Below are positions 52,567-61,450 of a DNA stretch of 64,000 nt, in pieces (the stretch's first letter is position 1; each line of letters begins with the position of its first letter). Source of the stretch: DAITBA01 sp036824005. Its GTDB lineage: Bacteria; Pseudomonadota; Gammaproteobacteria; Burkholderiales; Rhodocyclaceae. The stretch covers positions 62,001 to 126,000 of the forward strand of contig DAITBA010000013.1 of NCBI GenBank assembly GCA_036824005.1, read 5' to 3'. The notes beneath the pieces are model-generated. The model was not told where the DNA came from. It saw only the letters and a list, made by a program, of their open reading frames with translations, and did not search any database. Made by a program: the position numbers and the translations under genes.

Positions 52567-52791
52567 TCAGGCGCAACTGCCGGGCAGGGATTCCTTGACG
52601 CCAAGTTTTTTCAGTACGGTTTCGAGCGGGCAAAACTTCGTGAAGCCGCTCTGGAACAGGTTGGCACCGACGAAGGCGGTGAACCACAACCAGTTGTTGC
52701 TCACGAACACGGGGCTGCCTTCGACGCCCAAAGCCAGAGACAGCAACACGAAGGCACCGGCGAAAATGCGAATGAGTTGGTTGAGAGTCAT
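52567..52791 (-). CDS. DUF2892 (YgaP-type) membrane protein
   Basis: This 74-residue protein is a DUF2892 member with two membrane segments: LNQLIRIFAGAFVLLSLALG and WLWFTAFVGANLFQSGF, then FCPLETVLKKLGV. The same domain forms the membrane part of the sulfurtransferase YgaP. Free-standing copies often go with sulfide- or ArsR-controlled genes. It is monocistronic: its own promoter/operator lies upstream and a terminator downstream. Confidence 0.85.
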   Translation of the reverse strand: MTLNQLIRIFAGAFVLLSLALGVEGSPVFVSNNWLWFTAFVGANLFQSGFTKFCPLETVLKKLGVKESLPGSCA

Positions 52792-52819
52792 GGATACGGC
52801 TCCGAATAAGCTTGCCAGT

Positions 52820-52848
52820 ATATTAGCAATTACTGATCAACTATGCAA
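52820..52848 (-). promoter_or_regulatory. Promoter and operator of the DUF2892 gene
   Basis: On the minus strand TTGCAT (-35, 52848-52843) and TAATAT (-10, 52825-52820) are spaced 17 bp. The imperfect palindrome ATCAG-N6-CTAAT (52837-52822) covers the end of the spacer and most of the -10. The same ATCAG-N6-CTAAT string overlaps the promoter of the RND adaptor gene at 57277-57262. This arrangement fits a repressor of the ArsR type, whose gene is not in the window. Confidence 0.55.
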
Positions 52849-52911
52849 GTACAGGGGCGAATTGCGGTGCCGTGCGGCGGGCATAGCGCTCCGCGCACGA
52901 CCGCGCCTAGA

Positions 52912-55900
52912 CTAGGAACTGGTCGGCGCTAGGCGCATCCGCCGGCCCATCACCGCGAAGTAGAGCACCGGAATCACCACCAGCGTCAGCAGGGTGGATA
53001 CGAGCACCCCGAAGATGAGGCTGATGGCCAGGCCGTTGAAGATCGGATCATCCAGGATGAACAGCGCGCCGAGCATGGCCGCCAGGCCGGTCAGCACGAT
53101 GGGTTTGGCGCGCACCACAGCCGACTGGATCACCGCCTCGGCGAACGGCATGCCCTGGGATGCCTGTTCGTTGATGAAGTCCACCAGCAGGATGGAGTTG
53201 CGCACGATGATGCCGGCAAGCGCGATCATGCCGATCATGGACGTGGCGGTGAACTGGGACCCGAACAGCGCATGGCCGGGCATGACGCCGATGATGGTGA
53301 GCGGAATCGGCGCCATGATGATCAGCGGTACCAGATAGGATTTGAACTGCGCCACGACGAGCAGGTAGATCAGTATCAGGCCCACCGCATAGGCAATGCC
53401 CATGTCGCGGAAGGTTTCGTACGTAACCTTCCATTCGCCGTCCCACTTGACGCTGAAGCCGGCGTAGGGATCGCTCGGCTGCCGGATGAAGTACTCGTCC
53501 AGGCGGCCGCCCTGTTCCAGCGCCAGATTGCGGATGCGCGAACGGATGTCGAACATGCCGTAGAGCGGCGAGTCCAGCGCACCGCCCATGTCGCCGACGA
53601 CATAGACCACCGGCAGCAGATCCTTGTGGTAGATCACCTGCTCGCGCTTGGTCAGGCGCGCCTCGACCAGTTCCGAAATGGGCACGAGCTGGCCGTCCCG
53701 CGAACGCACGCGCAGCTTGAGCAAGTGGTCCAGCTCGTCCTGCTGCTCCGCCGGCAGAGTGATGCGCACCGGGATTTCGTATTTCGAATCGCCGGTGTGG
53801 GCCGGCGTCACGTCCTCGCCGGCCAGGCCCAGGCGCACCACTTCGACGATGTCTTTCTGCGCCACGCCCAGCAGCGCTGCCTTGCTCTGCGATACGCGCA
53901 GCAGGATTTTCGGCGCGTCCTCGTCCACGCTGTCGTCGATGCTGATGATCTCGGCCGTCTGCTCGAAGTGGCCGCGCACGGTTTTCGCCACCGCCATCTG
54001 GGCGGGATAGTCCGGTCCGTACACCTCGGCGACGATGGGCGAGAGCACCGGCGGGCCCGGCGGCACTTCCACGACCTTGGCATTGCCGCCATGCTTCGCC
54101 GCGATGGCGTGAATGCGCTCGCGCACCGCCACGGCGATCTCGTGGCTCTGGCGGTCGCGGTGCTTTTTGTCCACCAGATTGACCTGGATGTCGCCCAGCT
54201 CCGGCGCCGCGCGCAAATAGTATTGGCGCACCAGGCCGTTGAAGTTGATGGGGCTGGCGGTACCGGCGTAAGCCTGGTAGTCCGTCACCTCCGGCACGGT
54301 GGCGAGATGGGCGGTCAGCTCACGCAGCACCTTGGCCGTCTCCTCGACCGGCGTGCCGACCGGCATGTCCAGCACGACTTGGAATTCCGACTTGTTGTCG
54401 AACGGCAGCATCTTCAGTACCACCAGCTTGAAGCCGGCCAGCGACACGGAAACCAGGATGGCGGCGAACACGCCAAGCCACAGCGTGCGCCGTGCGCGTT
54501 TGCCGGTGCGCTCGTCGAGCAGCGGGGTCATGATGCGGCGGAAGAGCTTATCCACCGCAGAGGACGCGGAGGACGCGGAGGAATGCGGCTCCTGTTTTTG
54601 GTCTGTGCCCTCTGCGTCCTCTGTGGTGAGATGTTTTTGCCGGTGCATCACCAGATACAGCCAGGGCGTCACAACGAAGGCGATGGCGAGCGAGATGAAC
54701 ATGCCCATGGAGGCATTGATGGGGATCGGGCTCATGTAGGGCCCCATCAGCCCGGTGACGAAAGCCATGGGCAGCAGCGCGGCAATCACCGTCAAGGTCG
54801 CCAGGATCGTCGGCCCGCCGACTTCGTCCACCGCCTTGGGGATGATTTCCAGCAGGGGCCTTTCGGGCGCCAGATTCTGCCAGCGATGGATGTTCTCCAC
54901 CACGACGATGGCATCGTCCACGAGAATGCCGATGGAGAAGATGAGCGCGAACAGCGACACACGGTTGAGCGTGAAGCCCCAGGCCCAGGAGGCGAACAGC
55001 GTTGCCGCCAGGGTGAGCGTGACGGCGGCGCCGACGATCACCGCCTCGCGCCGGCCCAGCGCCAGCAGCACCAGCAGCACGACAAAGGCGGTGGCGAAGA
55101 TCAGCTTGCCGATCAGCTTCTGCGCTTTCTCGGTCGCCGTCTCACCGTAGTTGCGGGTGACGGTGAATTCCACCCCCTGCGGGATGACGGTTCCCCTTAG
55201 CGCGTTGGCGCGGGCGATGACGGCGTCGGCCACGTCGGCGGCGTTGACGCCGGGTTTCTTCGATACCGCGAGCGTTACCGCCGGAAACTCGCCGCCGCCC
55301 TCGATGCCGTGCGACTTGGCCGCCGCGCCGGTGCCGAACCACACGTACTGGGAAGGCTGGTCGGCACCGTCCTCGACACGTGCAATGTCCGACACGAACA
55401 CCGGCTTGCCTTCGGTAACGCCGACCACCAGCTTTCTCACGTCGGCCGCAGACTCGATGTAGGTGCCGGTCTGCACCAGAACTTCCTTGTTGCCGGAGAC
55501 GAGGCTGCCGGCGGGTTGCGAGGCGTTGGACACCTGCAGCGCGGCACGCACGTCCTGCGCCGTCACGCCGTGGGCGTTCATCCGCTCGACGTCCATCAGC
55601 ACCCGAATGACGTGCCCGGGGCCGCCGACGGTGGCGACGTCGCGCGTGCCCTTGATCCGCTTCAGCTCGATTTCCGCCGCCCGCGCCACCTGTTGCATCT
55701 CGAAGCCGCTGCGCGCCGGGTCGGCAGTCCAGAACGTCAGGGTGACGATGGGCACGTCGTCGATGCCCTTCGGCTTGATGATCGGCTCGCCCACGCCGAG
55801 GTTGGGCGAGAGCCAGTCCCTGTTTGAGTTGACCGTGTCGTACAGGCGCACCAGCGCCTGAATGGGATCTTCGCCGACTTCGTACTGCACTGTCACCACC

Positions 55901-56175
55901 GCCATCCCCGGCCGGGAAACGGAATAGACGTGCTCGATGCCGGCGATGCGCGCCAGCACCTGCTCGGCAGGCCGCGCGACGAGGTTCTCCACGTCCCGGG
56001 CGGAGGCACCCGGAAAGGGGACGAAGACATTGGCCATGGTAACGTTGATCTGCGGCTCCTCCTCGCGCGGCGTGACGAGCACGGCAAACAGGCCGAGCAG
56101 AAACGCGATCAGCGCAATCAACGGCGTGAGCTGATTGCGCTGGAAGAAAGCGGCGATACGTCCGGAGACCCCCAT
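52912..56175 (-). CDS. RND efflux transporter permease subunit
   Basis: This 1087-residue inner-membrane pump has the RND layout: an N-terminal helix, a large periplasmic domain, six helices including VSLFALIFSIGILVDDAIVVVENI, a second periplasmic domain and six further helices (GIIVRNSILLVDFINEQ). The duplicated Asp in ILVDDAIVV is the proton-relay position. It resembles the group with paired single adaptors rather than AcrB. Residues about 516-542 (HLTTEDAEGTDQ...SASSASSAV) are encoded by an inserted dispersed repeat, in the cytoplasmic loop before the seventh helix. Substrate unknown. The start is the ATG at 56175. The adaptor gene lies 25 bp upstream; no outer-membrane channel gene is present. 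Confidence 0.9.
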   Translation of the reverse strand: MGVSGRIAAFFQRNQLTPLIALIAFLLGLFAVLVTPREEEPQINVTMANVFVPFPGASARDVENLVARPAEQVLARIAGIEHVYSVSRPGMAVVTVQYEVGEDPIQALVRLYDTVNSNRDWLSPNLGVGEPIIKPKGIDDVPIVTLTFWTADPARSGFEMQQVARAAEIELKRIKGTRDVATVGGPGHVIRVLMDVERMNAHGVTAQDVRAALQVSNASQPAGSLVSGNKEVLVQTGTYIESAADVRKLVVGVTEGKPVFVSDIARVEDGADQPSQYVWFGTGAAAKSHGIEGGGEFPAVTLAVSKKPGVNAADVADAVIARANALRGTVIPQGVEFTVTRNYGETATEKAQKLIGKLIFATAFVVLLVLLALGRREAVIVGAAVTLTLAATLFASWAWGFTLNRVSLFALIFSIGILVDDAIVVVENIHRWQNLAPERPLLEIIPKAVDEVGGPTILATLTVIAALLPMAFVTGLMGPYMSPIPINASMGMFISLAIAFVVTPWLYLVMHRQKHLTTEDAEGTDQKQEPHSSASSASSAVDKLFRRIMTPLLDERTGKRARRTLWLGVFAAILVSVSLAGFKLVVLKMLPFDNKSEFQVVLDMPVGTPVEETAKVLRELTAHLATVPEVTDYQAYAGTASPINFNGLVRQYYLRAAPELGDIQVNLVDKKHRDRQSHEIAVAVRERIHAIAAKHGGNAKVVEVPPGPPVLSPIVAEVYGPDYPAQMAVAKTVRGHFEQTAEIISIDDSVDEDAPKILLRVSQSKAALLGVAQKDIVEVVRLGLAGEDVTPAHTGDSKYEIPVRITLPAEQQDELDHLLKLRVRSRDGQLVPISELVEARLTKREQVIYHKDLLPVVYVVGDMGGALDSPLYGMFDIRSRIRNLALEQGGRLDEYFIRQPSDPYAGFSVKWDGEWKVTYETFRDMGIAYAVGLILIYLLVVAQFKSYLVPLIIMAPIPLTIIGVMPGHALFGSQFTATSMIGMIALAGIIVRNSILLVDFINEQASQGMPFAEAVIQSAVVRAKPIVLTGLAAMLGALFILDDPIFNGLAISLIFGVLVSTLLTLVVIPVLYFAVMGRRMRLAPTSS
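54552..54629. repeat. Dispersed hairpin repeat, copy 4, inside the RND gene
   Basis: An inverted repeat with arms CCACCGCAGAGGACGCGGAGG (left, here trimmed at its end) and CCTCTGCGTCCTCTGTGG (right) lies within the RND coding sequence. Both arms belong to the family seen near 26091 and 39971. Its insertion keeps the reading frame and adds about 26 residues. Confidence 0.75.
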
Positions 56176-56200
56176 GGGAATTCGTGCCCGTCCGTGGCGG

Positions 56201-57256
56201 CTAGCGCCCGGCGGCCTGCTTGAGCCGGATGCCGGCCTGAACGGGATCGAGCGCCACCTGCTCGCCCGGCGCGAGTCCGGCCAGGATCTCCGTCGAACCC
56301 GCATCGGCGGTTTCACCCAGCCGCACTTGGCGCAGCTGTGGCATACCCTGGCCGTCGAGGACATAGACCGCGCTGATCTCGCCCCGGCGCACGATCGCCT
56401 GTGTCGGCACCAGGAGCTTCTTGGCCTTGCCGACGACAAAATGCGCACGCGCAAACATGCCGGGCAGCACTCCCTGGGTGTTGTCAGGCAGCGTGATGCG
56501 CACACGCACGACATGGGTGCGGGCATCGGCCACGGGCAACACCGTCACTGCAGCGGCGTCGATCCAGCGGCCCGTTTCGGGCAGTTCGACCTTGGCGCGT
56601 GAGGACTTGCTTACCTCGGCAAGCTTGTATTGCGGGACATTAGCCACGACCCGCAGGCCTTTGGGGTCGTAGAGGGTGAGCAGCGGCTTGCCCGGCGCGG
56701 CCATTTCACCCAGCTCGGTATGGCGCTGGGCGACGACGCCGGTCAACGGGGCGTTGATCGCTGTAAAGCTGCGGGTGGTGGAGGTCTGTCCGCGGTTCGC
56801 CAAGGCTGCCTCGAGCTGTGCCTGGGCGGCTTTGTAACTTGCCTCGGCCTGATCCAGCGCCGCCGAGCTGACGAACTTCTGAGCGTAGAGGTTTTTGGTG
56901 CGCTCGTACGTGGATTTGGCGTTGGTCAGTTGCGCCTGGGCCTGCGCCACGTGCGCCTCCGAGCCGGCAACCGCCTGGGTCGCTTCGCGCTCGTCGATGC
57001 GCATCAGCAGATCGCCGCGCTTGACGCGGTCGCCGACATCGACCCGAACCTGAACGACCCGGCCCTGCACCTGCGCCGCGACCGTGGCCTGACTGACAGC
57101 CTCCACAACGGCCTCGGCGGGGTAGGTCAGATCAACCTCCCTGTATTCGACAACACCTACCGCCTCGGCCGGCGACGCGCTGCGCGCCGCGAACGCCAAT
57201 ATAAGCGGCAGCATTGCCCGCACGGAAACGCACGTCAGACGCATCACAAGACCCAT
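56201..57256 (-). CDS. RND efflux periplasmic adaptor (membrane fusion protein)
   Basis: This adaptor of up to 351 residues has a signal peptide, a biotinyl-lipoyl-like half-motif (AAQVQGRVVQVRVDVGDRVKRGDLL), a coiled-coil hairpin (about 95-160) and the second lipoyl half (INAPLTGVVAQRH), then beta-barrel and membrane-proximal domains (VPTQAIVRRGEISAVYVL). The promoter predicted just upstream puts the transcription start next to the ATG at 57256; the true start may therefore be the ATG at 57244 or 57214 (MLPLILAFAARSASPAEA, a better signal peptide), or the mRNA is leaderless. It is the first gene of the efflux operon. Confidence 0.87.
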   Translation of the reverse strand: MGLVMRLTCVSVRAMLPLILAFAARSASPAEAVGVVEYREVDLTYPAEAVVEAVSQATVAAQVQGRVVQVRVDVGDRVKRGDLLMRIDEREATQAVAGSEAHVAQAQAQLTNAKSTYERTKNLYAQKFVSSAALDQAEASYKAAQAQLEAALANRGQTSTTRSFTAINAPLTGVVAQRHTELGEMAAPGKPLLTLYDPKGLRVVANVPQYKLAEVSKSSRAKVELPETGRWIDAAAVTVLPVADARTHVVRVRITLPDNTQGVLPGMFARAHFVVGKAKKLLVPTQAIVRRGEISAVYVLDGQGMPQLRQVRLGETADAGSTEILAGLAPGEQVALDPVQAGIRLKQAAGR

Positions 57257-57261
57257 GGTAC

Positions 57262-57293
57262 ATTAGTATATGCTGATATACATTGGGTATCAA
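57262..57293 (-). promoter_or_regulatory. Promoter and operator of the RND efflux operon
   Basis: On the minus strand TTGATA (-35, 57293-57288) and TATACT (-10, 57270-57265) are spaced exactly 17 bp, a near-consensus promoter. The imperfect palindrome ATCAG-N6-CTAAT (57277-57262) covers the -10. The same element occurs at the DUF2892 promoter, so one repressor probably controls both. Confidence 0.6.
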
Positions 57294-57486
57294 GTGTACT
57301 GCCCCAACTCTTGGCCTAAGTTGATGTAGCGCAACAGAAACTACGGTAGGAGCGTGGGCGCGAGTATCCCGGCCACGCAAGGAAGAAGGAAAAGGCGGTG
57401 ATCGACGGCGGATCAGCTCGGGCGCCGGGCAGCCGGAAGATCCCGACCACCCGTCCCGTTGGGGGTTTGCACGCTATGCTGCGTGC

Positions 57487-57675
57487 TCATGCGAGCCGCT
57501 CTTGCTTGGCGCGGGGTGAGCCATGCGCATGAACAAACGCGGCGAGGCGTTTGACGCAATCACGGATGACGCGAGCCACCTTCGCCTCGGCACCGTCGAT
57601 CAGCTCGTTCAATGCCTCGGCGCGCATTCGTTTAGCACGTTCGATGTGAACCTGGATTTCATAATAGTCGTACAT
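57487..57675 (-). CDS. Small charged helical protein of unknown function
   Basis: This 62-residue protein (MYDYYEIQVHIERAKRMRAEALNE at the start, given here only in part of its length) is rich in Arg, Ala and Glu and predicted to be helical. An AGGAG Shine-Dalgarno lies 6 bases before the ATG at 57675. It is divergent from the LysR regulator gene, with 154 bp between them, which is typical of a LysR target. I do not recognise a family with certainty. Confidence 0.55.
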   Translation of the reverse strand: MYDYYEIQVHIERAKRMRAEALNELIDGAEAKVARVIRDCVKRLAAFVHAHGSPRAKQERLA

Positions 57676-57764
57676 TGCGGTTCTCCTGTTTCACGTTAAA
57701 TTGCTTACTTGCTTCGTAATCCTCAGCGCCAATTTACTGCGCCTGGTGAAGATAATAACGGTAC

Positions 57765-57783
57765 TTTGTTGCAATGCAACAAA
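57765..57783. promoter_or_regulatory. 19-bp perfect palindrome upstream of the LysR gene
   Basis: TTTGTTGC-AAT-GCAACAAA is a perfect palindrome with a 3-base centre, 46 bp before the LysR start and 90 bp before the divergent small gene. It lies in an AT-rich stretch unlike the surrounding sequence and contains a T-N11-A core, the type of site bound by LysR regulators. It is a likely autoregulatory operator. Confidence 0.55.
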
Positions 57784-57829
57784 CGATAATTTATACTGGC
57801 ATGGATTAGAAAATCTTGGCTATTACCCT

Positions 57830-58825
57830 ATGGCCTATCGCTTGCCGCCGCTCAATGCGCTGCGCATGTTCGAGGCAGCGGCCCGCCACCTGAGCTTCAA
57901 GAAGGCGGCGTCAGAGTTGCATGTGACGCCGGCGGCCGTCAGTCATCAGGTCAAGGCCCTCGAGGACTACCTTGGCATCCAGCTTTTCCGCCGGTTCGTC
58001 CGGGCGCTGGAGCTGACGGACGAGGCTCGCGCGGCACTACCCAAGATCACGGAGGGATTCGACTGCCTTGCCGCGGCCGTCGAGCATATCCGCAAGGAAA
58101 CGGCGGGAGGATCGCTGACGGTGAGCACGCCACCTTCCTTCGCCACGCGCTGGCTGGTGCCCCGGCTGCAGGCGTTTGCCGCCGCACACCCGGCGATCGA
58201 TCTGCGTATCGACACCGATATGCGCACCATCGATAGCCGCAACGAAGAAGCGGTCGCCGGCGCCGAAGGCGACTTGGCCGACGTGACGATCCGCTTTGGA
58301 TCCGGTATGTATCCGGGATACCGCGTAGACAAGCTGTTCGCCGTCTCCTACGTAGCGGTATGCAGCCCGCGCCTGCTGACGGGTAAACACCCGCTGCGCG
58401 TGCCCGCCGATCTCCGCCACCACACGCTGTTGCACGACGACACGATTCCCGACTTGATGGAACGGCCATCCTGGGAGGAGTGGCTCAAGGTGGCTGGGGT
58501 GACCGTGGTCGACCCCTCCCGTGGTCCGCACTTCAACAACTCCGTCCTGACCTTGGCGGCGGCGCTGGACGGATTAGGCGTGGCCCTGGGCATGTTGCCG
58601 CTAGTCGGACCAGATCTGGCGGCCGGGCGCCTGGTCGCACCGTTCGATGTGCGCAAGCAGTCGAATTTCGCCTATTACCTGGTATGCACCGAGAGCGTGG
58701 CCGACCGGCCGAACGTGGTGGCCTTCCGTGAGTGGCTCTTGGCACAGGCAGCGGAGGATGCGCAATCTGCGGGCGGCCCACCGCAAGACCACGCACCGAC
58801 CCCGACACAGCCCCCGCCCGCGTAG
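57830..58825 (+). CDS. LysR-family transcriptional regulator (GcvA-like)
   Basis: This 331-residue protein has an N-terminal winged helix-turn-helix (LNALRMFEAAARHLSFKKAASELHVTPAAVSHQVKALEDYLG) and a LysR substrate-binding domain (GSLTVSTPPSFATRWLVPRL, DVTIRFGSGMYPG). The pattern matches GcvA-like regulators. The ATG at 57830 (MAYRLPPLNALR) is the family-typical start. The C-terminus is a Pro-rich tail (PPQDHAPTPTQPPPA). The probable target is the divergent small gene and itself. Confidence 0.88.
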   Translation: MAYRLPPLNALRMFEAAARHLSFKKAASELHVTPAAVSHQVKALEDYLGIQLFRRFVRALELTDEARAALPKITEGFDCLAAAVEHIRKETAGGSLTVSTPPSFATRWLVPRLQAFAAAHPAIDLRIDTDMRTIDSRNEEAVAGAEGDLADVTIRFGSGMYPGYRVDKLFAVSYVAVCSPRLLTGKHPLRVPADLRHHTLLHDDTIPDLMERPSWEEWLKVAGVTVVDPSRGPHFNNSVLTLAAALDGLGVALGMLPLVGPDLAAGRLVAPFDVRKQSNFAYYLVCTESVADRPNVVAFREWLLAQAAEDAQSAGGPPQDHAPTPTQPPPA

Positions 58826-58866
58826 CGCCGCAGCGGCACGCCGCGCCAGCCTGCGGCACCACAAAA

Positions 58867-61359
58867 TCAGGAATAGACCACCTCCGCGCCGGTAACGTTC
58901 AGAAGACGAGGCAGCCACGGCCACGGATGGGCAGACAGAATGTGGCCCATCTCTTCGGACGGAACCGGTTTGCCGATGAGGAATCCCTGCGCCTCGTGGC
59001 AGCCTTCCCGGCGTAGAAACTCTGCCTGCTCAGCCGTTTCGACACCCTCGGCAACCGTTCGCAGCTTCAGGCTGCGCGCCATCTGAATCACCGCGCGGGC
59101 GATCGCCGCCTCGTCGGCGCCGGCGCTCACATCGCGTACGAAGGCGCGGTCGATCTTCAGCTTGTCCACCGGGAAACGCTTCAGATAGGCCAGACTCGAA
59201 TAGCCGGTGCCGAAGTCGTCGATGGACAGGCGCACGCCCAGCGTCTTCAGACGGGTGAAGGTCTCCAGGATACCTTCGGCATCGTGGATGAGGATGGACT
59301 CGGTGATTTCGAGTTCCAGCAGCGAGGCGGGCAGCCCGGACTCGGCAAGCGCCGTTTCAACCGTGGCGTACAGGTCGGCGCGGTTGACCTGCAGGGCCGA
59401 CAGGTTCACCGCCACTGGCACGCACGGTAACCCGGCGAGCTGCCATGCCCGGTTCTGCCGGCACACTTCATTGAGAACCCAACGACCGATGGGCACAATC
59501 AGCCCGCTCTCCTCGGCCATGGGAATGAACGTCGCGGGCGGCACCAGCCCGACCTCGGGGTTGACCCAGCGGATCAGCGCCTCGATGCCGACCAGCCGTC
59601 CGCTGCCCAGCGCAACCTGAGGCTGGTAGTGGAGCAGGAACTCGCCGCGCTCCAGGGCAAGACGCAACCGTTGTTGCAGTTTCAGCTTTTCAAGGGCATT
59701 GGCGTTCATCTCGCTCGAGAAGAAGCGCACCATGCCGCGCCCGCCGGCCTTGGCGCGATACATGGCGGTATCGGCGCGCTGCAGCAGAACGTCGAAGCTG
59801 TCGCCGTCGTCGGGATAGAGGCAGATACCGATGCTGGAACTGGTGCTCAGGCAATGGCCTTCGATTTCGACCGGCTCGCGCAAGGCGGCCAGCACCTTCT
59901 CGGCGACGGTGGAGGCGGCGTGGGCAGACTCGATATCGGTCAGCAGGATCACGAACTCGTCGCCGCCCTGACGACAGACGGTATCGGCGCTGCGCACGCA
60001 CCGGCGCAACCGGTCCGCCAGCTGGCGCAAAAGGGCGTCGCCTGCGGGGTGCCCGAGCGAGTCGTTGATGGCCTTGAACTGATCCACATCGAGAAACAGC
60101 AACGCCACCTGGGTATGGGCGCGCGCGGCATGGGCCACTGCGATGTCGAAGCGGTCTCGCAGCAGCACGCGATTGGGTAGTCCTGTCAGCGCATCGTGAT
60201 GGGCGAGGAATTCGATGCGGTCCTCGGCGCGCTTGCGGTCGCCGATGTCGGAGAAGATCGCCACGAAGTGGCTCGGCCGCCCGTCCGGCGTGCGCACTGC
60301 CGACACGGCCGTCCAGGCCGGGAAGATCTCGCCCGATTTGCGCCGTTGCCAGATCTCGCCGCGCCAGGCACCGTCGTGGACGATGCTTTGCCACATGTGC
60401 CGATAGAAGACGCGATCATGGGCGCCCGAGCGGAGGAAGCGCGGACTGCGCCCAATCACGTCTTCCTCCCGGTAGCCGGTTATTTCGCAGAACGCCCGGT
60501 TTACGGAAACCAGCCGCCCATGGGCATCCGCGATCACGATGCCTTCGACGCTGCCCTCGAATACCTTGGCGGCAAGCCGCAGTTGCTCCTCGGCGCCGGC
60601 GCGCACTGCAATCTCGTATTGCAGTTCCCGGTTGGTGTGACCCAACTGCTCGGCCGTGTCGGTCAGCGAATCCACGAGCCGCTGATTCGCCAGGCGCAGC
60701 ATGACGTCGCGGTGGAACAGTTCGCTCACGCGCCGCGCCCCGCCCAGTATTGTCAGCATGAAAATCAGTGTCAGGGCCGCCATGCTGAGCGACAGGGTAT
60801 CGCCGTGGGCGGCAAAACCGACCACCAACGGCAGCATGACAGGCAGCGCGAAGCTGACGTAGGCCGCGCGCACGACGCCCACCGTGGCAACGGCACCGGC
60901 GGCAAGCCCACCAAGCAGGAAACCGGAAAACCCCCTTTGCAGGTCACCGCCGTAGCCGAACAGGAGCAGCGCACTCGCGCCCCAGCACAGCCCGGCCGCC
61001 AACGTGCCAGCCACGAAACGGCGGCGCCACCTTTCGCTCTGCGTCGCCGTGTCGGACGCGCGACGGTAGCGGCCCAGCAGCAGCCAGCGCGCCGCGGTGA
61101 CGCCCACTACACAGCCAAGCCACAAGAGCACTTCCCAGTGGGGCGCCACCGGCCAGACCAGCGTACATACGAGGAGCGCGGTGACGAGAGTGGCGCCCAG
61201 ACCGAGGGGCAGATTGGCGTAAAGCAACTCGACCAGTTCGGCGCGGGCTTGGTGCGCCAGTTCCCCGGCGGCTTCCGGGACTTCGGCAACGACCTGCTCC
61301 CCCTGTCCAGCAGACGGCGGGCGCACGGATTTGGCGAGGAATGAGGGAATCGGGAACAT
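58867..61359 (-). CDS. Membrane PAS-GGDEF-EAL protein (c-di-GMP turnover)
   Basis: This 830-residue protein has an N-terminal membrane module with about six helices (about 45-215), a PAS/PAC domain (about 265-385), a GGDEF domain with intact RQGGDEFVIL and an EAL domain with intact GIEALIRW, DDFGTGYSSLAYLKR and the usual Glu and Lys residues. Both catalytic motifs are complete, so synthesis or hydrolysis of c-di-GMP is possible. A GTG three codons before the ATG at 61359 is an alternative start. It follows cbiX on the same strand by 91 bp. Confidence 0.88.
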   Translation of the reverse strand: MFPIPSFLAKSVRPPSAGQGEQVVAEVPEAAGELAHQARAELVELLYANLPLGLGATLVTALLVCTLVWPVAPHWEVLLWLGCVVGVTAARWLLLGRYRRASDTATQSERWRRRFVAGTLAAGLCWGASALLLFGYGGDLQRGFSGFLLGGLAAGAVATVGVVRAAYVSFALPVMLPLVVGFAAHGDTLSLSMAALTLIFMLTILGGARRVSELFHRDVMLRLANQRLVDSLTDTAEQLGHTNRELQYEIAVRAGAEEQLRLAAKVFEGSVEGIVIADAHGRLVSVNRAFCEITGYREEDVIGRSPRFLRSGAHDRVFYRHMWQSIVHDGAWRGEIWQRRKSGEIFPAWTAVSAVRTPDGRPSHFVAIFSDIGDRKRAEDRIEFLAHHDALTGLPNRVLLRDRFDIAVAHAARAHTQVALLFLDVDQFKAINDSLGHPAGDALLRQLADRLRRCVRSADTVCRQGGDEFVILLTDIESAHAASTVAEKVLAALREPVEIEGHCLSTSSSIGICLYPDDGDSFDVLLQRADTAMYRAKAGGRGMVRFFSSEMNANALEKLKLQQRLRLALERGEFLLHYQPQVALGSGRLVGIEALIRWVNPEVGLVPPATFIPMAEESGLIVPIGRWVLNEVCRQNRAWQLAGLPCVPVAVNLSALQVNRADLYATVETALAESGLPASLLELEITESILIHDAEGILETFTRLKTLGVRLSIDDFGTGYSSLAYLKRFPVDKLKIDRAFVRDVSAGADEAAIARAVIQMARSLKLRTVAEGVETAEQAEFLRREGCHEAQGFLIGKPVPSEEMGHILSAHPWPWLPRLLNVTGAEVVYS

Positions 61360-61383
61360 CAGGTGCACTACGGCCGCGCGCGC

Positions 61384-61399
61384 GCCGTCTTGAGACGGC
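61384..61399. other. GC-rich hairpin between cbiX and the GGDEF-EAL gene
   Basis: A 7-bp perfect stem, GCCGTCT-TG-AGACGGC, lies in the 91-bp gap. No U-tract follows on either strand, so it is not a standard terminator, but it could limit read-through from cbiX into the GGDEF-EAL gene. Confidence 0.35.
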
Positions 61400-61450
61400 G
61401 GCGCGGAGCAGGCGACAGAAACGGATCACCCGGGACGAGGAAACTGTCGG

